A stretch of 15,561 bases of DNA from Elusimicrobia bacterium RIFCSPLOWO2_01_FULL_59_12 (lineage in GTDB: Bacteria; Elusimicrobiota; Elusimicrobia; 2-01-FULL-59-12), in assembly GCA_001800075.1 (NCBI GenBank), contig MGUR01000057.1, positions 19,305 through 34,865 of the forward strand, given 5' to 3'. Numbering within the stretch: the stretch's first letter is position 1; every line of letters starts with the position of its first letter. A program made the translations under genes and the position numbers. The notes under the pieces were generated by a model. That model ran no database searches and had not been told where the DNA came from. It worked only from the letters and a program-made list of their open reading frames with translations. Below are positions 7,531 to 14,060 of the stretch, one piece after another.

Positions 7531-9456
7531 TCAAACACTTTGCTTCGAGACGCGATCGGAGCGCGAGAGGATCGATTTGACCATCTCGGCTCCTTCGGCG
7601 GCGCCGCTGCGCGTAACGTCTGAGATCTTGCGCATGATGTCTTTGACCTGCTCGTCGCTCGCGCCGCCATTGATGGTGAAGTTATTGGTCTGCTGGATTG
7701 TGACCTCGGTCTTGCCGAACCCGCCTATGCGGTCAAGCGGGATGACGGCTTCGGGGCCTGCCTCACCGACCAAACCAACGGTGGGTTTGGTGACAATTCC
7801 GCCTTCGGCGAATTTGAAGCCCTTCGAGAGAGCAAGCCCTCCTAAAATGGCAAACCCCGCCCCGCCTCCTCCGGCGAATGCCGCGCCCTCGGCGGCCTCC
7901 CTGGCGATGGCCGCTTCAATCGCGATCCGCGTAAAAGTCTCGATGGCGGTTCGAAGGACGGTATTGAAAACGCCTGTCATCGCGCTCTCAAAGCTCTTGC
8001 CTTCCAGAATCATGTCAGCGACGCCTTTGCCGACAGATGAAGCCAGAGCGTCGCCCGTTGCTTTGGCTGTCTCAGCCACCTCGTCTAAACCTTTGATCTG
8101 CTCCTGCTTGGCCTTTTCGAGTTCCAGTCGCGCCACTTCGTTGGCATTTACTTTTGCTTGGGTGAGCTCCTGTTCCGTAATGAGCCCTTTTTCTTTCAGC
8201 TCGTCAAATTGCCGAAGGCGGTCCTGCTTTTCCTGATCGACGAGGAGACGTCTTGCTTCCACATGATTCTTTTCAAGCTCAAGCCGCTCCGATTCCAGGC
8301 GGACCACCTTCTCGTGTGCGTCTCTGACGTCTTTTTCTTTTTCCTCCTGCTCTTTGCGGGTGTCCTCGATGGATTTCTTGGTTATTTTGGCTTTGAGGTC
8401 ACCTTCTTCTTTGGCGACGTCCTGGCGGTCACGGGAGTAGCGCTTGGTGATGTCCGTCGCTTGTTTTTCGCTCTCTTCTAAGATGGTTTTGAATTTACCG
8501 GTGGTCTCACGAACGATCCCCGGCAGCTGAGAAAAATTGCCGGTCAGGATTTTGCCCAGGGCTTGGAAGGTACCTTGGATATGGGTGGCGGAGAGAGCCG
8601 CAACACTCGCGATGGCCAACCCCAGATACTCAAAGGCCTGGGCGCCGCGAAGAACTCCCTGAAGGAGCACTTGGATGGCCGGGAGAACGCCCGTGCCGAC
8701 GGTCTCTTGGAAATCCTCGAGCTTATTCCGCAGGGAGGCCAGCTCGCGGCCATAGCCGGTTTGCTGTTCAGCGGCTCCCAAGAACCGCTTGGAGAGTGCC
8801 TCGATCACCTCCTGTGCCGTATTCGCATCCCCGATAAAGGCCCCGAACTCATTTTTGAGCGCACGAAGCCGCGAGGCGTCGCCGTTTAAGATCGGGCCGA
8901 GCAGGTCGATGATGCTGTTGAAATCCCGCCCGGAGGCCGATGCCAAACCGAAGGCGAGTTTAGTCGCCTGCATGGCCTGACCCACATCTCCCGTCACGCG
9001 GACTAGACGTCCCATGGCTTCGAAGGTTTGGGTATCTGAAAACTGCGTTAGGTCTTGCTGCTCTTTGGCGAAGGCGAGAATCTTGTCTTTCTGACTGCCG
9101 AAGGAGCTCCCGGTAGCCTCCACGGCAAATCCCAGCCGCCGCAGAGCTTCTTGTTCACTTAATGCGGCCTCGGCCGAGTCTTTAAAGAAGGCAGTGATCC
9201 CGGCGACGGTGGCAAATCCAAGGAGCTGTGTTTTGAGTTGATTGCTCGCCTGTTCCAGAGCCGCCAAGGAACCGGCGGCTTGGGTCGCTTTGGGATGGAT
9301 CTTGGAAAGGCTCTCGTCCGCCTTTTGCGAGGCGACGGCGATGTCACCTGCAAACCGTTCCGACCTCTGAGCGGCTTCAAGCATCTGCTTGGAAAGCTTT
9401 TCGATGATCGGCGAGGCTTGGTCGGTGGCTTCAAAAAGGATTTCAAAACCCGCCAT
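7531..9456 (-). CDS. Tail tape measure protein
   Basis: 641 residues. The N-terminus (FEILFEATDQASPIIEKL) is typical of tape measures. It is followed by alpha-helical stretches, hydrophobic segments at about 77-92, 258-290 and 523-543, and a long charged coiled coil at about 320-460. The C-terminal FAEGGIVTKPTVGLVGEAGP, continuing EAVIPLD (about 549-575), is a widespread tape-measure signature. These proteins fill the tube lumen, set tail length and are ejected with DNA. By the rule of about 1.5 angstrom per residue, the tail would be near 95 nm (inference). It sits between the chaperone and hub genes as expected. The start is the ATG at 9456, eight bases after AGGAGG. An ATG nearer that site (9463) is out of frame. 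No peptidoglycan hydrolase domain was seen. Confidence 0.93.
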   Translation of the reverse strand: MAGFEILFEATDQASPIIEKLSKQMLEAAQRSERFAGDIAVASQKADESLSKIHPKATQAAGSLAALEQASNQLKTQLLGFATVAGITAFFKDSAEAALSEQEALRRLGFAVEATGSSFGSQKDKILAFAKEQQDLTQFSDTQTFEAMGRLVRVTGDVGQAMQATKLAFGLASASGRDFNSIIDLLGPILNGDASRLRALKNEFGAFIGDANTAQEVIEALSKRFLGAAEQQTGYGRELASLRNKLEDFQETVGTGVLPAIQVLLQGVLRGAQAFEYLGLAIASVAALSATHIQGTFQALGKILTGNFSQLPGIVRETTGKFKTILEESEKQATDITKRYSRDRQDVAKEEGDLKAKITKKSIEDTRKEQEEKEKDVRDAHEKVVRLESERLELEKNHVEARRLLVDQEKQDRLRQFDELKEKGLITEQELTQAKVNANEVARLELEKAKQEQIKGLDEVAETAKATGDALASSVGKGVADMILEGKSFESAMTGVFNTVLRTAIETFTRIAIEAAIAREAAEGAAFAGGGGAGFAILGGLALSKGFKFAEGGIVTKPTVGLVGEAGPEAVIPLDRIGGFGKTEVTIQQTNNFTINGGASDEQVKDIMRKISDVTRSGAAEGAEMVKSILSRSDRVSKQSV

Positions 9457-9464
9457 GCGACATG

Positions 9465-9470
9465 CCTCCT
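9465..9470 (-). promoter_or_regulatory. Ribosome binding site of the tape measure, fused to the chaperone stop
   Basis: AGGAGG on the minus strand. Together with the preceding T it forms TAGGAGG, so the TAG stop (9469-9471) of the chaperone gene is part of the ribosome site. Spacing to the ATG at 9456 is eight bases. Terminating ribosomes would sit on the next gene's start region, favouring coupling. Confidence 0.75.
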
Positions 9471-9828
9471 AACTTTCCAAGGAAAAATTGACGATGTGAA
9501 TATAGAGCGAAGACGAAAGTTGGTAATCCGATAAAACAAGGTCGACGCTCACGGCGTCTTCGTCATCGAGTTCCGTCAGGTGCGGTTGGACAACCCCTTT
9601 AAGCAGGATCCGGCGCATGCGCGGCAGCGTGGGACTCGCCAAAAGCGACTTAATCTTTTGCGTCAGGATCTCTTGTCCTTGCCGGGCCAGATCCCAGAGG
9701 TCGTCGGACTCTTCCGCCAAGAGGAGCAACGGGATCTTCCGGATGCGAAACGTCAGCCGAGAAACCTCGACCGTCTTCTCTTTCTTGAGTCTTTCCTTCA
9801 AAGCAACGGCGGTGACGGGCTCCGTCAT
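9469..9828 (-). CDS. Putative tail assembly chaperone
   Basis: 119 residues, beginning MTEPVTAVALKERLKKEKTV and ending HIVNFSLES. It lies between tail tube and tape measure, the conserved place for the tail assembly chaperone (lambda gpG/GT role) that coats the tape measure during tail building. Sequence alone gives little: an N-terminal strand pair (VEVSRLTFRIRKIPLLLL) and helical remainder, with no membrane or catalytic feature, consistent with small chaperones. Many phages make a longer form by a -1 frameshift. Here I see no canonical slippery heptamer and no free second frame before the tape measure. The gene is in the same frame as the tape measure, separated by one TAG and four codons. 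The ATG at 9828 lies two bases after the tube gene's stop and has only a weak ribosome site. The assignment is mainly positional. Confidence 0.65.
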   Translation of the reverse strand: MTEPVTAVALKERLKKEKTVEVSRLTFRIRKIPLLLLAEESDDLWDLARQGQEILTQKIKSLLASPTLPRMRRILLKGVVQPHLTELDDEDAVSVDLVLSDYQLSSSLYIHIVNFSLES

Positions 9829-9830
9829 CG

Positions 9831-10793
9831 TTAGTAACCGCTCACGGCGTTGGTCAGGACGGCCTGCAGGCTGTAGCCGGCGGCCGCGTTGTACTGCGCT
9901 TGAAAGACGACTTTGGCGCCCAACAGATCCTCGATGCTTCCGTAGGGATAGGCGGAGTAGCGAATTTCGGGAACCTTGAACTCGAGCTGGTTCTTGAAAG
10001 CGTCCTCGATGATGTCTCCCGTGAGCAGGAGGTCCAGAGCCGCCGCATCGGCCGCCAGGAATTTCTGCCTTTGAGTGTCGGTTTCAAAGTAGATCTCAAG
10101 GCCGCCGTCGATTACGAAACGACCGGGCGAGACGATGTCCTTGGCATCGCGCGATTGATTGAGCGTACGCTGCGCCACCGATCCGTTATCGATGGAAAGC
10201 GACCAGCTTTTGACATTTAAGTCCGTCACCCCATCCACCTTAAAGTCCGTCTGGAAGAACATCAGCGGCTTGGGTGATCCCAGGGCGGGCGTAAAAGCGG
10301 ATCCGGGCTCTTCCGTCTTGAAAAGAAGGTCGGCCGCGACCTGCGCCTTGCCGTCCACGGCCCCCGCAAAGGTGAGTTTCTTGATGATGGTCAAGGGATA
10401 GCGCTTGATCGATATGCCCCGGTCTACGAAGAACGTGAAGGAGGGCATGAGCAGACTATTCAGACGCGCGAAGGTGTGCCGGAACACGGTCGGCGAGTTG
10501 GCGGCGTCCGGCTGCGCGGTGACCACGCTTCCCAGACCCCCCAATAAGAGATCGCCCACGGTGGAAGCCTCAACATCGACGGCAGCCAAACTGCCGGTTC
10601 CTTCCTTGACGCCGGGCACCGATGGGAATCGTTCTTTAAACCCACGGATCTTGTCGTCCGGAATCAGGGCTGTGCTGTAGGTGAGCTCACTGTCCGCGCC
10701 GACCGCCAGGAACTTACTCGGCGCGGCTTCGGCCGTGCCTCGGCTCGCTTCTTTCTTGAATCCGAACTTTTTCTGTTCTGTTGCGAAAGGCAT
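9831..10793 (-). CDS. Major tail tube protein
   Basis: 320 residues. The N-terminus MPFATEQKKFGFKKEASRGT has the G-x-K-K-E-x-x-x-G-T pattern common in phage tail tube proteins. The body alternates beta strands: KKLTFAGAVDGKAQVAADLL, a central DLNVKSWSLSIDNG strand typical of the hexamer-forming tube fold, and QLEFKVPEIRYSAYP near the end. It builds the hollow tube around the tape measure through which DNA passes. At 320 residues it is longer than minimal tube proteins, so an extra surface domain is possible. It follows the terminator-like gene and precedes the chaperone, the usual order. The ATG at 10793 follows AGGAGG by five bases. No sheath gene is present, so the tail is non-contractile. 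Confidence 0.87.
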   Translation of the reverse strand: MPFATEQKKFGFKKEASRGTAEAAPSKFLAVGADSELTYSTALIPDDKIRGFKERFPSVPGVKEGTGSLAAVDVEASTVGDLLLGGLGSVVTAQPDAANSPTVFRHTFARLNSLLMPSFTFFVDRGISIKRYPLTIIKKLTFAGAVDGKAQVAADLLFKTEEPGSAFTPALGSPKPLMFFQTDFKVDGVTDLNVKSWSLSIDNGSVAQRTLNQSRDAKDIVSPGRFVIDGGLEIYFETDTQRQKFLAADAAALDLLLTGDIIEDAFKNQLEFKVPEIRYSAYPYGSIEDLLGAKVVFQAQYNAAAGYSLQAVLTNAVSGY

Positions 10794-10798
10794 ATCGT

Positions 10799-10804
10799 CC
10801 TCCT
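10799..10804 (-). promoter_or_regulatory. Ribosome binding site of the tail tube gene, fused to the upstream stop
   Basis: AGGAGG on the minus strand, overlapping the TAG stop (10803-10805) of the terminator-like gene as TAGGAGG. It lies five bases before the ATG at 10793. A very strong site fits a protein needed in many copies. The same stop/site fusion precedes the tape measure. Confidence 0.75.
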
Positions 10805-11294
10805 ACTTTCGGCTACTGGTTTCGACAGAAAAAATGAGGGCCGTCGCGGTCATATCGGCATTCAAGCTTGCCGCGAGGTTATCCTCAGACGGTTCCCATT
10901 CAATGGCCCTGAGTGTCGTGAAAAGGATCTGCCCATTGGGAAGAGCCAACCCCCCAAGGTCGACGTTGTCGATCAAGAGTTCCGCAATCTTCTGGGTTTC
11001 GACTGTCTTTTGCCGAACGATCTCTTCATTGGGCTCAAAGCTTTTCACGAACACGATGCGGAAGTTGTAGGCGATCCGGTACGTCTGGCCGGTCGTGATA
11101 CGTTCCAGATTCGTTGATGGCGACGGCTTCACGAAGACCGCCGGAACGTTTCCGGAAAGTGTCTCGAGCGCTGGGAAGAATTCCATGGCGCCGATCGTGA
11201 CGACCTTAAGCCCCATGGGTCCGGATAGGGCTTGATCGATCAGCTCAACGATCCTTTCAGCGATAAGCGTTTCATGAAGCCGCGGAGCGGGCAT
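10803..11294 (-). CDS. Tail terminator/tail completion-like protein
   Basis: 163 residues: an N-terminal helix (LIAERIVELIDQAL), a strand-rich core (VPAVFVKPSPS, QTYRIAYNFRIVFVKSF), a helix with EEIVRQKTVETQKIAELLID, and closing strands with DMTATALIFSVET. This alpha/beta layout and its location between HK97-gp10-like and tail tube genes match proteins that cap the tail and join it to the neck (gpU/SPP1 gp17 type). No residue motif fixes the family, so the call is mostly by position and size. The ATG at 11294 overlaps the previous stop by one base (TGATG) and has GGGAGG nine bases upstream. The stop TAG is part of the tube gene's ribosome site. Confidence 0.7.
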   Translation of the reverse strand: MPAPRLHETLIAERIVELIDQALSGPMGLKVVTIGAMEFFPALETLSGNVPAVFVKPSPSTNLERITTGQTYRIAYNFRIVFVKSFEPNEEIVRQKTVETQKIAELLIDNVDLGGLALPNGQILFTTLRAIEWEPSEDNLAASLNADMTATALIFSVETSSRK

Positions 11295-11773
11295 CAGGTG
11301 TTTCCTCCCTGGTTTTGAATTGCTTCGCGCAGCCGGTTCTCAAAAATCGTCTGGATCCGTGATCGGCCGGCTTCCAGAGCCGGAGTCAAATAGGGCTGCG
11401 CTTTGAATCCGCGTCGTTTGATGGCTCGGCCGATGACGAAGGCCAGGCGCTCGTCGCCCAGTTTTCGCCTCGCCCAGACCTTGAGCTCGGATACGGGAGG
11501 GAACCATCCGCTCTCCCGTCCAAACTCAACGACGGGGGCATAGGTCAGGGCCGAACCGACGTGGCCTATGAGCTTTTCGCCTTCTTCGGCGACCGTCTGG
11601 AGGATCGACACACGTAAAAGTCCCCGGAATACGGGGGCGTTTGTCTTGGCGAGGCTTTGTACGAGAATCGCCGACTCACGCATCGCCCGCAACAGGGCGG
11701 CTCGTAAACGCTCAGGAAATCGTTTGAGTAATTTGGCCGTTTCATCGGCGCCTTTTAAGGTGATGCGGATCAC
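11294..11773 (-). CDS. HK97 gp10-like tail completion protein
   Basis: 159 residues. The pattern is an N-terminal strand and helix (MIRITLKGADETAKLLKRFP), a basic helix (RLRAALLRAMRESAILVQSLAK), then APVFRGLLRVSI with a conserved T-Y-A-P-V-V-E-F-G element near residues 77-85. The end has QPYLTPALEAGRSRIQTIF. The order 'APV/TG.LR.S...Y...VEFG...PF/YL.PAL' is characteristic of the HK97-gp10_like family, neck or tail-completion proteins between head-tail adaptor and terminator. It starts at GTG 11773, overlapping the adaptor stop (GTGA), with GAGGAG eight bases upstream. The insertion ESGWFPPVSELKVWARRKLG after VEFG extends the usual loop and adds a helix. The overlap on both sides indicates a tightly coupled neck operon. 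Confidence 0.87.
   Translation of the reverse strand: MIRITLKGADETAKLLKRFPERLRAALLRAMRESAILVQSLAKTNAPVFRGLLRVSILQTVAEEGEKLIGHVGSALTYAPVVEFGRESGWFPPVSELKVWARRKLGDERLAFVIGRAIKRRGFKAQPYLTPALEAGRSRIQTIFENRLREAIQNQGGNT
11304..11309 (-). promoter_or_regulatory. Ribosome binding site of the terminator-like gene
   Basis: GGGAGG on the minus strand, nine bases before the ATG at 11294 and inside the end of the HK97-gp10-like coding region, which explains how the overlapping start is used. Confidence 0.65.
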
Positions 11774-12096
11774 GACTTCTTCTCCTCGACGACGGCTTCC
11801 AAGTGATGGCCGAAATAGTTTTTGACCTCGATGGCCGTAAACGTCTTCCCTGTTGATTCATCCATCACCTCATAGTTTTCATGGAGCTCCCGGGGATTGA
11901 GAAACAGCTGAAAAGCCCGCTTGGGCGTTTGACCAAGAACGTTCCGATTGAGGGCGGTTTTATCGGGATTGAAACGGGCACGGACTCCGGTCGCGATCGT
12001 TTCGAATTGGAAAACAGGTCGTTTGCTGGAAGGCGCAAAACTCTGCTGCGGCCTGCGGATCGCGATCCGGTCGGGCAATAAACGATCAGGGATCAT
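11770..12096 (-). CDS. Head-tail adaptor (SPP1 gp16/head-closure-like)
   Basis: 108 residues from the ATG at 12096, five bases after the connector stop. An ATG at 12135 would add 13 residues but overlaps the connector's C-terminal codons and has GGAGG only one base away, which is too close. The protein begins MIPDRLLPDRIAIRRPQ and has a short beta-barrel-like middle (ETIATGVRARFNPD, KRAFQLFLNP), then a strand-rich end (YFGHHLEAVVEE). The I-x-I-x-R-P start, the size near 110 residues and the place between connector and gp10-like genes fit head-closure proteins that seal the portal channel and bind the tail. No catalytic residues are expected. Family identity by residues alone is moderate. Confidence 0.72.
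   Translation of the reverse strand: MIPDRLLPDRIAIRRPQQSFAPSSKRPVFQFETIATGVRARFNPDKTALNRNVLGQTPKRAFQLFLNPRELHENYEVMDESTGKTFTAIEVKNYFGHHLEAVVEEKKS
11782..11787 (-). promoter_or_regulatory. Ribosome binding site supporting the GTG start of the gp10-like gene
   Basis: GAGGAG on the minus strand, eight bases before GTG 11773. It lies within the last codons of the adaptor gene and supports the non-ATG start. Confidence 0.65.
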
Positions 12097-12101
12097 TCGG
12101 C

Positions 12102-12695
12102 TCACACCATATCGATGGGGAAGCGTTTGCCCCATGCCTCCAAGGCGCGGTCCAGCTCGTCGTTCAGCTTCTTGAAGGTTCGCGTCTGGCTGAAGTCGCC
12201 GATGTTTTCGTTATCGATGAGCGGCCCATTCTTGGCCGAGAGCGCGGTCTTGGCCACCATGAGCGTCGCGATCTTGCGAATGAGCGCCGGGACTTCCGGA
12301 GTGCCGTAGACTCCGGCCACCGTGACGTTTCCGATCCCTTCTTGGAACTCCCCCTGAAGCAGGGTGACTTTCCCGGTGCGGAGATTGGCCTTATATAAGG
12401 AGGACGGCACGGGGATATCGTCCACCTTGACGCGCTCGATCTGAATGAGTGGAAATTTCCGCGTGAAAACGTAATCCTGTCCGGTACCGTCCAATTCATC
12501 AGTGAAAGCGAGCGCGCGGAAGGTGGTGCCTGTCCGGCGGTCTATTTCATGGATGACCCAATCCAGCCATTCGGACTCGACTTCTTCAGCGCGGACCTCG
12601 CCGCCGGTCGCTTGCGCCACCAGGCTCGGGAAGGTGTAGTAAACGCGGACGGTGGCCGAGACCGGTTCCGAAAACTGCGAAGCGAGCAGGCTCAT
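12102..12695 (-). CDS. Head-tail connector (gp6/gp15-like)
   Basis: 197 residues. A helical N-terminal half (VESEWLDWVIHEIDRRTGTTF) is followed by strands, then GNVTVAGVYGTPEVPALIRK at about 120-139 and a long C-terminal helical region (ATLMVAKTALSAK, LNDELDRALEAWGKRF). The V-x-V-x-G-x-Y-G-x-x-x-x-P-x-x-I sequence leading into a helix is the landmark of connector proteins that form a ring under the portal (HK97 gp6, SPP1 gp15). This family is usually about 100-150 residues; the extra length lies in the strand region before the motif. It starts at the ATG at 12695, behind GGGGG. It is the first recognisable neck gene after the two large surface-type proteins. Confidence 0.8.
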   Translation of the reverse strand: MSLLASQFSEPVSATVRVYYTFPSLVAQATGGEVRAEEVESEWLDWVIHEIDRRTGTTFRALAFTDELDGTGQDYVFTRKFPLIQIERVKVDDIPVPSSLYKANLRTGKVTLLQGEFQEGIGNVTVAGVYGTPEVPALIRKIATLMVAKTALSAKNGPLIDNENIGDFSQTRTFKKLNDELDRALEAWGKRFPIDMV

Positions 12696-12701
12696 GCAAT
12701 G

Positions 12702-12706
12702 CCCCC
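12702..12706 (-). promoter_or_regulatory. Ribosome binding site of the connector gene
   Basis: GGGGG on the minus strand, six bases before the ATG at 12695, in the 12-base gap after the Fn3 protein's TGA stop. It is less canonical than the others but the only purine-rich site present. Confidence 0.5.
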
Positions 12707-12707
12707 A

Positions 12708-14039
12708 TCAGCGGCCACCGGTGCCGTCCCCGACTCCGGCGGTTTTGGATGCTCCGGTGTCCAAGGTCGGGATATTGGCGGTGCCGTCCGACCAGAAGGT
12801 GGCCGTGTCTTCGGTTTCGAGTTTATAAGTGAACGCCTGGCCGTCCTGCGGGAAGGCCACTTCGTTCGACGGCCTGCGGTTGGTCGCATTGGCGGCACTG
12901 TCGTCGAAAGTCACTCGGCCCGTTCCTTTGAGAATGAGGCTCGAATTGACTTTGACGGCTTGTGCTGAATCAAACGTCGCGCCCGGCGCGCGGAAGATGC
13001 TGTAGCCGTTGACGTTTGCATCCGGCACCGCGTCCCATGAGATCAAGACGCGGTTGGTCGACACTTCGGCCGCCGGGTTTTGCGCGATCGTTCCGACGGT
13101 CTCGACCATGGCCAGATGGAGATTGGCCGTCATGACCTCGCTCGTCAAGTTCGAGGCATTTCCTTGGGAGTCGACCGCGAAGAGGTAATAGGTGAAGTCC
13201 TTGCCGTTGTCCGTATCGGCCAACGTCTGATCCTGGAACGACGTTGCGACGGACGCAATGGAGGCGTTGACGGTCGCCACGCCTGAAGCGGCCAGCACGT
13301 TTGTTTTGGTCGGCACCGACACCGACGCATTGCCCGGCACGCGATAAAGCTCGTAATGGTTCAGATCCTGAAGGGTGGTCTGATATCGAACAACGATTCG
13401 GTTCCCGGCTGTAAACCCACCGGTGACTTCGGTCAGGACACCCGTGGCGTTGTCCAGGGTGTAATGGGTGGTGAGGGTTTTGGCGGCAAGCGTGACTTCA
13501 ACGACATTGGCGCCCGCCGTGTGCGGGTAGAAAAGGCCGTCCTCCAAGACGATCTCGCCGGTCCCGGTGTTGACCGACTTCACCTTGGCGTACTCTTCTT
13601 TGTTGGTAACGCCGTTATCGATGACGATATTGGCGCCTGTCACAATCTCGGCCGGTACGGGCGTGCCGATGTTGATGATACGCTGACCGTGAAGAGAACT
13701 GGCCGTCAACGTCTTAATGTTGCTCGAGACGGCCGTGCGCTCGAATACCGCGACCGATGCGCCGACAAACGGATCAAACTGCGCTTCGTGCGATGATCCC
13801 GCGCTGCCGGCGGCAACGCTCGGTGTTCCGTCCGCGTTTTTGAAGAGCTCCCCGCCGATGAATTCGTTGCGGGTCGGCGCGGTCCAGTTTAAGGTGACAC
13901 GGGTCTTTCCCTTGGGGGTGAGCCCATCGATAAATTGGAGCGCCTGGATGAGCCCCAGAACGGGCGGCTCGGGTGACAGGATATCGGCCGCCAGATTGGC
14001 GATGACCTGCTGTGATAGTTGCGATTCAAGAATAGCCAT
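12708..14039 (-). CDS. Fibronectin type III-like virion protein, possible head decoration
   Basis: 443 residues. The C-terminal part is a clear Fn3-like unit at about 325-412 (NRVLISWDAVPDANVNGYSI, then FRAP, closing QAFTYKLETED). An earlier one has its first strands at about 40-56 (TRVTLNWTAPT) but its next strand, LNHYELYRVP, only at about 226-235. It closes with DFTYYLFAVDSQGNAS at about 281-296. About 165 residues therefore seem inserted in this first domain, including a small beta unit (HYTLDNATGVL, AGNRIVVRYQTT). Fn3 and Ig-like domains are common on phage surfaces and often mediate weak glycan contact. The gene lies between the beta-helix protein and the connector, a position usual for decoration proteins rather than tail fibres; that role is inferred. 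It starts at the ATG at 14039 with GGGAGG seven bases upstream. No signal peptide or enzyme motif. Confidence 0.7.
   Translation of the reverse strand: MAILESQLSQQVIANLAADILSPEPPVLGLIQALQFIDGLTPKGKTRVTLNWTAPTRNEFIGGELFKNADGTPSVAAGSAGSSHEAQFDPFVGASVAVFERTAVSSNIKTLTASSLHGQRIINIGTPVPAEIVTGANIVIDNGVTNKEEYAKVKSVNTGTGEIVLEDGLFYPHTAGANVVEVTLAAKTLTTHYTLDNATGVLTEVTGGFTAGNRIVVRYQTTLQDLNHYELYRVPGNASVSVPTKTNVLAASGVATVNASIASVATSFQDQTLADTDNGKDFTYYLFAVDSQGNASNLTSEVMTANLHLAMVETVGTIAQNPAAEVSTNRVLISWDAVPDANVNGYSIFRAPGATFDSAQAVKVNSSLILKGTGRVTFDDSAANATNRRPSNEVAFPQDGQAFTYKLETEDTATFWSDGTANIPTLDTGASKTAGVGDGTGGR
13371..13871 (-). other. Apparent insertion within the first Fn3-like domain
   Basis: Residues about 57-223 of the Fn3 protein separate the A/B-type strands (VTLNWTAPT) from the C-type strand (HYELYRVP) of what otherwise reads as one Fn3 domain. 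The inserted part has an IVTGANIVIDNG stretch and a Y-T-L-D-x-A-T-G-V-L turn followed by a V-V-R-Y strand, a small beta unit seen in other phage proteins. Boundaries are approximate. Confidence 0.45.
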
Positions 14040-14046
14040 GACTGTT

Positions 14047-14052
14047 CCTCCC
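14047..14052 (-). promoter_or_regulatory. Ribosome binding site of the Fn3 protein gene
   Basis: GGGAGG (within GGGAGGAA) on the minus strand, seven bases before the ATG at 14039, in the 21-base gap after the beta-helix gene's stop. No hairpin or promoter is evident in that gap. Confidence 0.75.
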
Positions 14053-14060
14053 GTTCAAAA

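Noticed and set aside
9159..9539. Minus-strand frame overlapping the chaperone end and tape-measure start, considered as a frameshift extension of the chaperone
   Set aside because: It would need a +1 shift, no slippery site is visible, it would overlap about 300 bases of the tape measure, and its Arg/Ser/Pro-rich sequence looks like an out-of-frame shadow.
12097..12135. Upstream ATG for the head-tail adaptor
   Set aside because: The GGAGG before it is only one base from the ATG, the extension overlaps the connector's coding end, and the shorter form begins with the family-like MIPDRL.
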